Assembly: GCA_964545205.1 (NCBI GenBank)
Contig: CAZJFH010000001.1
Span: 62,001 to 126,000, forward strand
DNA length: 64,000 nucleotides
Direction of reading: 5' to 3'
Source: CAZJFH01 sp964545205
GTDB lineage: Bacteria > Pseudomonadota > Alphaproteobacteria > Rhodospirillales > Magnetospirillaceae
The notes under the pieces are model-generated. The model had not been told where the DNA came from. It did no database searches and was given only the letters and a program-made list of their open reading frames with translations. The position numbers were made by a program, and so were the translations under genes. Shown piece after piece: positions 1 to 7,400 of the stretch (the stretch's first letter is position 1; each line of letters starts with the position of its first letter).

Positions 1-761
1 TCCTTGGCCTTTCGACGATATGCTGCTTTCACCTCATCTTTGGTGGCGCTCATACTGACACCGAGAACCGAGCGCCACCCGGCCTCATCAGATTGGCAAC
101 TCCGAGTCCATCTGGCCCATTCAAATTCGGCCGCGATCTTCTCGACCGCCTCGGCCGCGACCTCATATCGTGCTCGCGACCGCCTGCCCCGTCCCGATGG
201 GTCGTACCGTTTCCGAAGCCGTTCAATCGCCGCCGGAATCTCCGCAACTTCGTGCGGTTCCAAGCCCAAGTTTTCCAGCCGCCTAAGCCCGGTCGGCTTC
301 CGTCGGTTTGCGTGAACGCCTCGGTAGGTCTGTAGCTCATCCTTCCGGTGCAGGACCACGGCCACGCGAAGGATGTTCCCGACCACCAGCGGAACGCGAC
401 GAAGACCGGTCAGATACCGCGCCATAGTACTCGGCGCGACACCGCACAACTCGGCTAGTGCCTCGGTATCCAACGCCAACTGCGCCTGAATCTTCATGGC
501 TTCGTAGTGCGACAGGCCGGACTCGCGCGCCAACACCCGTTGCCGTTCCGAGTCGGTCAAGTGGGGCCACATCTTGAGAGCGATAACCACGGGCTGAGGC
601 GCGAGGCGTTCCCCCGCCAGCCACGCGGCGATGGTGTCTTTCCGCCGCCCGGTCAAATGGCAAAAGTCCGGAATTTCAAGGCGATAATGCTTGGCCAGGA
701 TCGCTTTGAGTTCGGTGTGAAGCCACACGTGGGCCGGATTCATCGCCGTCTTACGATTCAT
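1..761 (-). CDS. Helix-turn-helix protein running into a J domain, cut by window edge
   Basis: The minus-strand frame is open from an ATG at 761 to base 1 (253 codons, no stop), so the protein is incomplete here. Two separate helix-turn-helix-like stretches are visible: about residues 30-60 (CHLTGRRKDTIAAWLAG) and about 100-130 (LAELCGVAPSTMARYLTG). The last residues (VLGVS, then ATKDEVKAAYRRKAK) match the first helices of a DnaJ J domain; the HPD loop would lie outside the window. A GAGAGGTGAG stretch upstream can act as ribosome site. It is the last of a tight minus-strand run starting at 1521. A DNA-binding adaptor that recruits DnaK is an inference. Confidence 0.7.
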   Translation of the reverse strand, partial: MNRKTAMNPAHVWLHTELKAILAKHYRLEIPDFCHLTGRRKDTIAAWLAGERLAPQPVVIALKMWPHLTDSERQRVLARESGLSHYEAMKIQAQLALDTEALAELCGVAPSTMARYLTGLRRVPLVVGNILRVAVVLHRKDELQTYRGVHANRRKPTGLRRLENLGLEPHEVAEIPAAIERLRKRYDPSGRGRRSRARYEVAAEAVEKIAAEFEWARWTRSCQSDEAGWRSVLGVSMSATKDEVKAAYRRKAK

Positions 762-794
762 GGAAACTCACCTCTCACATACGGCGGGACGGAA

Positions 795-914
795 TCACCG
801 CCGGACTGACGCTTGCAGTGCCGAACCAAAACCTGCTGGCCGGCGCGAAAGCTTCGCCGATCTCCTCGCTCTTTCGACGAGTTCATGCGCCTTGCCTTCG
901 ACAATCTTCTCCAT
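795..914 (-). CDS. Small basic hypothetical protein (39 aa)
   Basis: A 39-codon frame starts with ATG one base after the stop codon of the gene at 916-1521. It is preceded by GGAGG at ideal spacing, embedded in the last codons of that gene. The product is short and arginine-rich at its end and has no recognisable domain. Position between two same-strand genes with tight spacing supports translation as part of one transcript. Function unknown. Confidence 0.5.
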   Translation of the reverse strand: MEKIVEGKAHELVERARRSAKLSRRPAGFGSALQASVRR

Positions 915-915
915 C

Positions 916-1521
916 TTACGCCTCCGCGTTCTCTAGCTTTTCCACGCTACACATGAATTCGTCGCGATCCTTCTTCCACTGTTCCAGCGCCTTCCGGTCT
1001 TCGTCCGTCATGTCGTCGATATCAAACCACCCGTCCCGGTCCCCAGGCATGCCCAATACTTCATCGTCGGTGCAATCCTTCTGGAAGCCGTTGTACCGGA
1101 TTAGCCGAAAGCGCGGCATCACGCCTGTTTCCATCGGATCGAAGGTGCGGACAGCATCGCGCGTGTAGGTGTATTCGTTCGCGTCTTCAGGATGATCAAC
1201 GATCAGTTCGCCCCCACGATGCTTAAGCGCATCATTATAGTGAGCTTCAATTTCTGCCTTGTGCTCAAGGATGCCTGCCTCTTTCAGCACGGCATCATTC
1301 ACAAACCACCATTCATCGCCCCAGATTTCGACGCTCCCGTCGGGATAACCCTTGCACCCATCCATTTCCATGACGGAAAACGTATCGTCCTCATCATAGA
1401 GCCTGCCGAGCTTGATTAGGTCTATGCCGTATTTAATCGCCTCAACCAAGTCCTCTTCATACACGGCAGTAAGCCAGATGTTGCCGGTCCACCGATTACG
1501 CAGATGCAGATGATATGTCAT
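916..1521 (-). CDS. Acidic hypothetical protein (201 aa)
   Basis: An acidic protein rich in Asp, Glu and aromatic residues (YDEDDTF, GDEWWF, DGWFDIDDMTDED). No signal peptide, membrane segment or known motif is seen. The start codon overlaps, in ATGA form, the stop of an excisionase-like remnant upstream, and the stop is one base from the next small gene. Its base composition is more AT-rich than the backbone. Acidic island proteins are sometimes DNA mimics, but nothing here proves that, so function is left unknown. Confidence 0.65.
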   Translation of the reverse strand: MTYHLHLRNRWTGNIWLTAVYEEDLVEAIKYGIDLIKLGRLYDEDDTFSVMEMDGCKGYPDGSVEIWGDEWWFVNDAVLKEAGILEHKAEIEAHYNDALKHRGGELIVDHPEDANEYTYTRDAVRTFDPMETGVMPRFRLIRYNGFQKDCTDDEVLGMPGDRDGWFDIDDMTDEDRKALEQWKKDRDEFMCSVEKLENAEA

Positions 1522-1628
1522 TTCTGTTCTCCCTCTATCCAGCTATCCAATTCCTCACGGCTATAGACCCGCTCGCCACCGATCTTTCCAGCCGCGAGGC
1601 TGCCGCCCGGGGTTGAACCTGATGTCGT
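1518..1628 (-). pseudogene. Remnant of an excisionase/MerR-like DNA-binding protein
   Basis: The minus-strand frame ending at 1518 reads AAGKIGGERVYSREELDSWI followed by a few residues. That is the usual C-terminal pattern of excisionase-family helix-turn-helix proteins (KIGG.R.Y.REELD.WI). An in-frame stop lies upstream at about 1629 and there is no start codon in between, so only the tail survives, or a frameshift separates it from its N-terminus. Its stop overlaps the ATG of the next gene, a normal operon junction. Confidence 0.5.
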
Positions 1629-1704
1629 TCACCCCATTCGTCAGCGTGACTTCAGCATATGTTCAAGATGCGACCTTGAGGATGCCGCCCGCTAGCGGGA
1701 CACC

Positions 1705-1768
1705 ACGGTGCGTCTAACCTGGATTGCGCACATTCTCGGGCGTGCTATAGATGCTTCAGACGCACCGT
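1705..1768. repeat. Perfect 11-bp inverted repeat in an intergenic region
   Basis: ACGGTGCGTCT at 1705-1715 is repeated in perfect inverse orientation (AGACGCACCGT) at 1758-1768, with 42 bases between. It lies in the divergent intergenic space between the minus-strand run starting at 1521 and the plus-strand gene at 1810. The wide spacing suits a pair of protein-binding half sites better than a terminator. Which protein binds is unknown. Confidence 0.5.
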
Positions 1769-1809
1769 AGGGTACGCCTAAACGGGAATCGAACGGACCG
1801 GGGGGGGGG

Positions 1810-2481
1810 ATGGGTGCCTTCAGCTTCATCGGATATCTTTACCCGGTGCGTGGCGAAAACCGCGAACTACAGGAAGCCCGATGTAAGGTGATAGCGATGA
1901 CGCTCGGCGGAACCCTTGAGGGGGTGGTCGAGGAGGAATGCCCGGATTCTCGCCGCTCGCTGATCAAGTTCATTGAAGGTGCGCAACGTTCGTTCCGGGG
2001 AGCAACGCTGCTTGCGCCGAACGAAGCCTCGGTGATTGGCTGTGCGGAAGCATGCTATTGGCTTCATCTTCGATTTCTGGAGGTGGCCGCCGTTGACGCG
2101 GTATACGGTTTCCACGGTGCTACAGATTTCGAGGATGCGCTCTGGAGGCATGCGAACAGCATGCACAGACGGATACGGTCGAAGGCCGCCGAGCGGGTCA
2201 ACATATACAATCAGCAGAAGCGAGATGAAGCGATTCAGAAGGAAGCTGCGCTGCTGGAGGATGCCTTCGCTCTGCTAACACTGGAACGACAGACCTCGCA
2301 GTCGAGCGTTGCGTATCTGCTGAGCAAGCGAAAAGAGTATCGCCACATCGACGAGGGGACGCTCCAGAGGCAGATTAGCCGCGCCCTAAAGCGTTCTGGG
2401 CGCACTGCCGAATTTCGGAAGCTGGGGCAACGGAATCGGGAGAAAGACGGTGTTCCACCAGCACCCAAGTCTCGCTCGTGA
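1810..2481 (+). CDS. Hypothetical protein (223 aa), possibly a degenerate recombinase-like protein
   Basis: The start ATG directly follows a run of ten G residues (1800-1809), which may act as ribosome site. The N-terminus (FIGYLYPVRGENRELQEARCKV) loosely recalls the GY.RVS..Q..L....G beta-strand and helix of serine recombinases. The catalytic serine is absent and the rest does not match, so this is weak. The C-terminal third (VAYLLSKRKEYRHIDEGTLQRQ) could be a helix-turn-helix. No firm function can be given. The in-frame region upstream of the ATG has no other start codon. Confidence 0.5.
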   Translation: MGAFSFIGYLYPVRGENRELQEARCKVIAMTLGGTLEGVVEEECPDSRRSLIKFIEGAQRSFRGATLLAPNEASVIGCAEACYWLHLRFLEVAAVDAVYGFHGATDFEDALWRHANSMHRRIRSKAAERVNIYNQQKRDEAIQKEAALLEDAFALLTLERQTSQSSVAYLLSKRKEYRHIDEGTLQRQISRALKRSGRTAEFRKLGQRNREKDGVPPAPKSRS

Positions 2482-2661
2482 CCGGGGTCAACCCTGGTGA
2501 TCGCGCCGGCCACCTCGATGGTGATGCTCCAGGCGCGCCCCCGCACCCTGGAACCCATGAACTCGATCTCGGCGTTGTGAACGCGGTCGATAGCCGCCGT
2601 GAAGCTCGGGGCATATATGCAGCACGATGCGGAGAACCGCACCGTGGCTTGTTCGCCATAG

Positions 2662-2841
2662 TCAGCTATGATTTTCGCCAACGGCGTCGTGGAGTAAAAC
2701 ACCATTGAGCGTCACCACGGTGGTGTCGCTGAGCATTGGCTGCGAATGCGGAATTGCGGCACGGCAGATGCAGCGGATTGGAACGATGAATGGCCACCAC
2801 CGCTCCATGCTGTTGCCGGGGAAGAGAAAATTCGGTGTCAC
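2662..2841 (-). CDS. Small hypothetical protein (59 aa), GTG start
   Basis: A GTG start at 2841 lies a few bases after a strong AGGAGG ribosome site, and the frame runs 59 codons. The product has several Trp, Pro and Cys residues near the start (MERWWPFIVPIRCICR) and no known domain. A second minus-strand frame starting at 2705 overlaps its end and continues to about 2235, antisense to the end of the 1810-2481 gene. Its first 75 residues look protein-like, so a frameshift joining the two is possible. Confidence 0.35.
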   Translation of the reverse strand: MTPNFLFPGNSMERWWPFIVPIRCICRAAIPHSQPMLSDTTVVTLNGVLLHDAVGENHS

Positions 2842-2893
2842 GGCGACCTCCTGGTTTAGGAGGTATTTATCCGTGCTGCTGGGTCAGTGAAGG

Positions 2894-2912
2894 ATGTCCG
2901 AAATCCGGACAT
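2894..2912. repeat. Short perfect hairpin ATGTCCG...CGGACAT
   Basis: Seven-base perfect arms (2894-2900 and 2906-2912) flank five bases. There is no T-run, so it is not a terminator on the plus strand. TGTCCG/CGGACA arms resemble half sites used by serine resolvases, and a resolvase lies at 8159-8716, but the match is short. It sits in the gap after the stop of the gene ending at 2992. Confidence 0.3.
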
Positions 2913-2991
2913 TCTGCTGTCGGCCCGTCGGCCACAGGGGGCAACGACTGCTGCTCGACATCCTGGGCGGCGCGGATTTCCACTGAACCGA

Positions 2992-3774
2992 TCACAGTTG
3001 GAAAGTCAGCACACGGTCGAACAGCTTGGTCTTGCGATAAAGGCGTGGCTGACGCCACTCATGGTTTGCGGCAGGACGCTGCTGCTCCATCAGCCCGAAC
3101 CACCTGAGATACCGGAGCACGCGGACCTCGAATGCCGAAACCACCATATCGGGATAGCGAGCGTTTTGAGCCTCATCAATGGGCAGAGATACCGACCGCA
3201 TCAACGCGTCGGCCGGACGCCAATCGTCGCAGCACTGCGAGATCAAGAAGAGGATCAGCCCGATCTGGGGCGCGAAAAATTCTGGAAGGTCGTAGCGGTC
3301 CAGATAGGCGGGGTTGTAGCGGGCGAAGGTGGTGCGGAACAGCACTGACTGAAGCTGCCCAGCAGCGTCTTCTGCCAGCAGCGACCGCCCCTTTTTGGTC
3401 AGCTTGAGGAAACCCTTTTCGGTGCGTGCCAGCCCCGCGAGCTTCAGCACCGCGTGGAGGTACATCGCGGGGATGTAGTCTTCCTCGTTCACCACCTTAT
3501 TGAAGCGGCGAACCTCGGCCGCATCGACGCCGAGCCAGTCGAACCGGTCCACCAGCGTTTCGACCAGCTTGCGGTTCAGGTTGCCCTTGGCGGTGAGTTT
3601 CGCGCCGATGCCGTCCAGTTGCGCCATCAGGATGCGCGCATTCGGCACAATGCTGTTGGTGACGATCTCAGCAGTGGGCAGGTCATGCACTCGGCATGGC
3701 CCGGTTCCATCGAGCTTGTCCTCGACAAGCGCCCGGACCTGCTGCTCGGTGAGCGTCACGATGCCGGCCGTCAT
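2992..3774 (-). CDS. Conserved-looking hypothetical protein, partner of the DUF3883 gene
   Basis: The 260-residue protein starts at MTAGIVTL. It contains a winged-helix-like stretch around residues 110-150 (AVLKLAGLARTEKGFLKLTKKGRSLL), typical of a helix, turn, helix, basic wing. No enzymatic motif is recognised. The gene lies 16 bases downstream of the DUF3883 gene on the same strand, so the two are almost certainly cotranscribed. A longer frame reaching 3942 overlaps the upstream gene and is unlikely. A role as specificity or regulatory partner of the nuclease-like protein is inference. Confidence 0.65.
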   Translation of the reverse strand: MTAGIVTLTEQQVRALVEDKLDGTGPCRVHDLPTAEIVTNSIVPNARILMAQLDGIGAKLTAKGNLNRKLVETLVDRFDWLGVDAAEVRRFNKVVNEEDYIPAMYLHAVLKLAGLARTEKGFLKLTKKGRSLLAEDAAGQLQSVLFRTTFARYNPAYLDRYDLPEFFAPQIGLILFLISQCCDDWRPADALMRSVSLPIDEAQNARYPDMVVSAFEVRVLRYLRWFGLMEQQRPAANHEWRQPRLYRKTKLFDRVLTFQL

Positions 3775-3790
3775 GTTCGAACGACCATCA

Positions 3791-4627
3791 TCAGGAAAAC
3801 GTCGCCCGCCATGTCTCTGCCCGGAGATGGACCGATTTCTCCAATGGCGGCGTGAGGACGAAGACGCGCGGCTGTTTGGCGAACAGGTGGACCCGGTATA
3901 GCCGCCAATCGGCGGCACGTTCGCCAGACACCTCGCGCTCATTATGCGTCAAAAAGAAGGGCGTCGAAGCGGAGCCGTTGGTCGTCTTCACCTCGATCAG
4001 CCGCTCTTTTCCGGCGTGATCGAACGACAGGACATCGTAGCCAGCCCCGTCGCCGTCCTCGGCGGCAACCCAGCGCACATGTCGGGCGAGATCGGCTCGG
4101 TCCTGGGCAGCCAGTCGGCGGCGCTCCAGGTCCACCACGAATGCCTCGCCGGCCTTTCCCAGGGCGCGATTGCGGTGATCGCGTTCCACTGGGTCGAATT
4201 TGCGCACGATCTGCTTTAGCCGAATCGGCGTCGGTTCGTTCGGCAGGATCAGCGGCGGCGGATCGGTGAAGATGTCCTGAGGCTGTTCGACCGTGGGCGG
4301 CAAATTTCGGACCATCTCCAGGATGGGCTGGTGTCCGCTGAGGTAGCGGTCAATCGCGTCCAGGATCGCATTTTGGTAATGCGGTTTCGGCTTGTACCCA
4401 GGTATCCACGGCAGACCGAGCTTGTCGAGCACGGCCGAGATGTTCTGATGTTTGAATTCGACCGAGCGGTGGGTCCGGCCGATCTTGTCCATCAGGGCGG
4501 CGCTGTGACGGGACTTGATGTACGGCTGTCCGGCGAGATCGGCGGCCAGCATGTCGAAGTAGTCGGCGACGATGGCATCAAGCTCATCGTCCTGCCACGG
4601 CGTCCCGATCTTCGTTTCGTCTGCCAC
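3791..4627 (-). CDS. DUF3883 domain protein, PD-(D/E)XK nuclease-like
   Basis: Residues about 150-250 of 278 carry the DUF3883 pattern: GKAGEAFVVDLER (conserved Glu), then GYDVLSFD (Asp) and LIEVKTT (E-x-K), followed by FFLTHNE. This is the layout of a PD-(D/E)XK fold. The N-terminal 100 residues (DELDAIVADYFDML...RTHRSVEFKHQNISAVL) resemble the small helical domain often found in front of such domains. DUF3883 proteins are often in restriction or defence gene neighbourhoods (established). Nuclease activity is inferred from the motifs only. GTG start; it leads a two-gene unit with the gene at 2992-3774. Confidence 0.75.
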   Translation of the reverse strand: MADETKIGTPWQDDELDAIVADYFDMLAADLAGQPYIKSRHSAALMDKIGRTHRSVEFKHQNISAVLDKLGLPWIPGYKPKPHYQNAILDAIDRYLSGHQPILEMVRNLPPTVEQPQDIFTDPPPLILPNEPTPIRLKQIVRKFDPVERDHRNRALGKAGEAFVVDLERRRLAAQDRADLARHVRWVAAEDGDGAGYDVLSFDHAGKERLIEVKTTNGSASTPFFLTHNEREVSGERAADWRLYRVHLFAKQPRVFVLTPPLEKSVHLRAETWRATFS

Positions 4628-4889
4628 CCGCCTCGTGCCCCCCAGGCCCGGACATCATCGTAGTAGATCGTGCCGTGGCCGAAAAGGGTGACGGACCCTG
4701 CCGGACACCAAGTGCCGTTGGCGACCTACGACCGTGCGCAAATCCCCCTGGCCGGACCGTGACGGAAACCCGCAGGAGGCCCTGGGATGGTCATTTCCGA
4801 CCGTGCGGGAAGCACATGATTCGTGACACGGCGGGCCAGCTCAAACCTGGGGTGGTGTAGTTGGCCGCCATGCCGACCGTCATCGTCGC

Positions 4890-5541
4890 GCCAATCATGG
4901 TGTCATGACCGACGACGGCCAACTGGCCTGCTTAGCTGGACCCTGCCCAGGCCGATCCCGTTGGCCTCGACCGGGCGTCCGATGCCTATGGTGCCATTCT
5001 GGTATTGTTCGTGGCCGCCGGCCCGGTGCCGATGAGCACCTTGTGGTGGCCGAGGCACTATGGCACCTGGAACTGCACGGTGCCGTTGATCGATGATCCG
5101 GTGCCGGACGGCGGCGATCCAGAAGGACGTGGTGGTGGCCGTGATGGACCTTCTGGCCGGCCTTGGCCGCCATTCGCGCCGATCATGATGGTGCTGGCCG
5201 ACCTGATCATCCAAGGCCGTCCGAGACCGGTGTCGTGACCTCGACCGGGTGATCCGACCCGGATGACCGAGGACACGATCCTTGAATCGAATCGGGCGGC
5301 CACCGTCATGTCGATCATGATGGTGCTCCTGGCCGGCGCGATCCTCGACCACGGGTCAGACCCAGGTCCGTTCATGGCCGCTGGCCCGGTGCCGACGAGC
5401 GCCTCGTGGGGCACTGTGGCACGTGGAACTGCACGGTGCCGTTGACCGGTGATCGTGTGCCTAACGGCGGCGATCCACAACGACGTGGTGGTGGCCATGA
5501 TGGCCCTTCTGGCCGACTTGGCCGCGATCTCCCAGGGGATC
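4890..5541 (+). repeat. Diverged duplicated mini-gene cassette
   Basis: A block of about 160 bases at 5008-5172 recurs in diverged form at 5371-5528. Both copies contain a potential small peptide frame starting MI.C.TAAI..DVVVA, followed by MDLLAGL or MALLADL. A shorter element built around GATCATGATGGTG occurs near 5178, 5310 and 5537, with a more decayed version near 4893. The last copy is the start of the HAD-like gene at 5542. Upstream copies have stops and frameshifts. Bases 4628-4889 hold no recognisable gene. I read this as decayed tandem duplication, not as one long protein. Confidence 0.55.
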
Positions 5542-6070
5542 ATGATGGTGTCCGTGACCGACGACACGATCCTCGCCCCTGCCCCCCCCTGCACCGGCCC
5601 AGGTCCGGCCCAAGCTCTACTTCGACCTCGACGGCGTGATCCTGCGCTGCTGCACCGACTCGGCCTGGAACTCGTACTGGGCCGTGGCCCCGTATGCCTT
5701 CGAGTTCCTTAGCTGGGCCAACGAGCGATTCGACTGCCGATGGCTGACGGCCCGGTCCCGTGACGGCGATGTCGAGGTGATCGAGCGCGCCATCGAGCGC
5801 GCCATGCCGCGATCAATGTCCTCGACCTGGAAATTGGTAGTCCGCGCGATCCCGGTTTCGCCCTGGGCCAAGCTGAAGACCGAGGCCATCGAGATGGATG
5901 GCCTGTGGTGGTGGATCGACGACGCCCCGCAGCCCGATGCGCTGCTTCACCTCGAACGGCGCGGCCGTCTGGATCGGTGGATCGAAGCCAATACCGAACG
6001 CGATCCCGATGACCTCCTCCGGGTCCAGAAGGCGCTTGAGGTCGAACTCGATCTGGCCCTTCCAAGCTGA
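5542..6070 (+). pseudogene. HAD-superfamily phosphatase-like gene with a frameshift in a C8 tract
   Basis: From 5590 on the frame encodes KLYFDLDGVI (HAD motif I, DxD), RWLTARS (motif II Thr), WAKLKTEAI (motif III Lys) and WWWIDDAP (motif IV acidic pair), ending at 6070. The natural start, ATG-ATG at 5542-5547 after AGGGG, is in the frame reading MMVSVTDDTILAPAP. The two frames join only if one C is removed from the eight-C run at 5582-5589. Either the gene is disrupted, the tract is slippery or phase-variable, or the base call is wrong. Without the shift, translation would have to begin at GTG 5636, inside motif I. The substrate is unknown. Confidence 0.6.
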
Positions 6071-6077
6071 TCCCGGC

Positions 6078-6398
6078 TTAAGCCGGTTTCCGCTGTGTCT
6101 CCAGCCAGTGCAGCAAGTCCAGGATGTACGTGGTGTTCTGCGAGATGTGGCTCATCTCGCTGCGCTGAAGGCGGCCAGCGATGTAGTCATCCCGGACCCC
6201 GATCACCTTCGCTATGTCACCACGACTGATCCGCCTTGGTGCCGAAAGCCCATCCTTGTCCACGGAGATCAACGTGGAATCGACATCGACCACTTGGAAC
6301 TCCAGGCCTGTGTAGCCCTTGGCCCGGCTCCAGGCCTTGATCTTGCTTCCGACCTGAAGGCGCGATGTCAGATCAGACCAGATCGAATCGAACCCCAT
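6078..6398 (-). CDS. Hypothetical protein (106 aa)
   Basis: Starts at MGFDSIW with GAGGA five bases upstream, which favours 6398 over a longer frame from 6452. The product has a beta-rich first half (GSKIKAWSRAKGYTGLEFQVVDVD) and a helical C-terminus (SQNTTYILDLLHWLE). No domain is recognised. It converges on the HAD-like gene, with seven bases between the two stops. Confidence 0.5.
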   Translation of the reverse strand: MGFDSIWSDLTSRLQVGSKIKAWSRAKGYTGLEFQVVDVDSTLISVDKDGLSAPRRISRGDIAKVIGVRDDYIAGRLQRSEMSHISQNTTYILDLLHWLETQRKPA

Positions 6399-6607
6399 GT
6401 CATTCCTCGCATCAAGGCCATGGCTCAAGCCATTCTGGTCGAAGTCAACCAAGGATCAAGACGTGGCTGCCTCGCTGCGCTCGACCCCACGTGCAGCTAC
6501 GGCTGGACGGCCCTTGCTGCGCGGCGGGTCCGTCTCACGCCTTGCTGATTTCGCTTCGCTTTTGAAAACCTTAAATTTGAGATCATCTCGTCATCCGCTA
6601 GATCGAA

Positions 6608-6643
6608 GGACATACTTCTCCCATCCGGGAGAGAAGTATGTCC
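6608..6643. repeat. Perfect 13-bp inverted repeat
   Basis: GGACATACTTCTC (6608-6620) and GAGAAGTATGTCC (6631-6643) form a perfect stem with a ten-base loop. No T-run follows on either strand, so a simple terminator is unlikely. It lies in a 375-base stretch (6399-6773) in which I see no convincing gene. A recombination or regulator-binding site is possible. Confidence 0.6.
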
Positions 6644-6773
6644 ACGACCGCTCGCCTTCCGCTGAGTCTCGGACCTGATCTAGCAGCTACATGCGGAAGG
6701 CGGACGCCCGTTAACCTTCCTCACTGCCCTACTTCTCGGCTCGCGCCGGCGTCGGATCGACCAAAATGCAGGA

Positions 6774-6986
6774 TCAGCGCACATCCTGGTCGGTGGCGTT
6801 GGACCTGTTTCCCAGAGCGCCATCTTTTCTTGTGCGGCCGCCGTCAATCAATCCCCGTTGGCACAGCGATCCATCACGTACAGTCCGCATTCGACCTCGG
6901 GTCCCGGTCTCATAGGTGCGGTCGTTCGTCCCGCCATCCCCGTGTTCATCACGCCCGATATGATCATTAAGCTGCTTTAGCAGCAC
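6774..6986 (-). CDS. Doubtful small hypothetical protein (70 aa)
   Basis: A GTG-started frame begins just after the stop of the gene at 6989-7216 and reads MLLKQLNDHIGRDEHGDGG followed by a polar, glycine- and arginine-rich tail. There is no clear ribosome site and no domain. It is listed only because of its operon-like position; it may be non-coding. Confidence 0.25.
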   Translation of the reverse strand: MLLKQLNDHIGRDEHGDGGTNDRTYETGTRGRMRTVRDGSLCQRGLIDGGRTRKDGALGNRSNATDQDVR

Positions 6987-6988
6987 AT

Positions 6989-7216
6989 CTATTTAGCAAA
7001 CTCCTTCAGCCGCTTGCCCTCAGTGCGTTCGAGGATGTCGAGCAGCCAGTCCAGCCGCTTCTTGGTGATCCAGGTGCGGGTGCACAGCCACTCGTCCATT
7101 TCGAACAAGAATTCGAACTCGGTCGAATTGAGGAGGTGCGCCTTCTTGTCCAACCGGTGGCTTATCCGCTGCTTCAGCCCGGCTATAGTGCTGGTATCCA
7201 GCGTGAGCTTAGTCAT
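6989..7216 (-). CDS. Small hypothetical protein (75 aa)
   Basis: Helical, charged protein (LDTSTIAGLKQRISHRLDKK... WLLDILERTEGKRLKEFAK) with no known domain. A strong GGAGGAAA lies nine bases before its ATG, and that ATG overlaps the stop of the upstream gene, so the two are translationally coupled. It belongs to a minus-strand run of small genes from 7706 down to about 6774. Confidence 0.55.
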   Translation of the reverse strand: MTKLTLDTSTIAGLKQRISHRLDKKAHLLNSTEFEFLFEMDEWLCTRTWITKKRLDWLLDILERTEGKRLKEFAK

Positions 7217-7397
7217 GGCGAATCATTTCCTCCGATGGCCCATTGTCCATCAGCGCCGCAGGGGAGTTCTCGGCGCTTTCGGCCGCCGTAGCCGAAAGCT
7301 TGCCGTGAAAGTCCCCGCCCCGAGGCTTCGGCCGGTGGACGTTGGGAGCGCCGGGCAAGATGTCCGCATTGTGGACATCGCCGGTGCGCTGAGGCAC
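7209..7397 (-). CDS. Small hypothetical protein (62 aa)
   Basis: GTG start three bases after the stop of the 7401-7706 gene. Its own stop overlaps the start of the next gene (7216), so spacing is operon-like. The product is polar and Pro/Gly-rich with no recognised domain. A competing frame exists over the same bases but lacks the overlap pattern. Moderate to low confidence. Confidence 0.4.
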   Translation of the reverse strand: MPQRTGDVHNADILPGAPNVHRPKPRGGDFHGKLSATAAESAENSPAALMDNGPSEEMIRHD

Positions 7398-7400
7398 CCG

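Noticed and set aside
1810..2050. Second serine recombinase
   Set aside because: Only a loose GY.....Q..L pattern; catalytic serine and arginines are absent.
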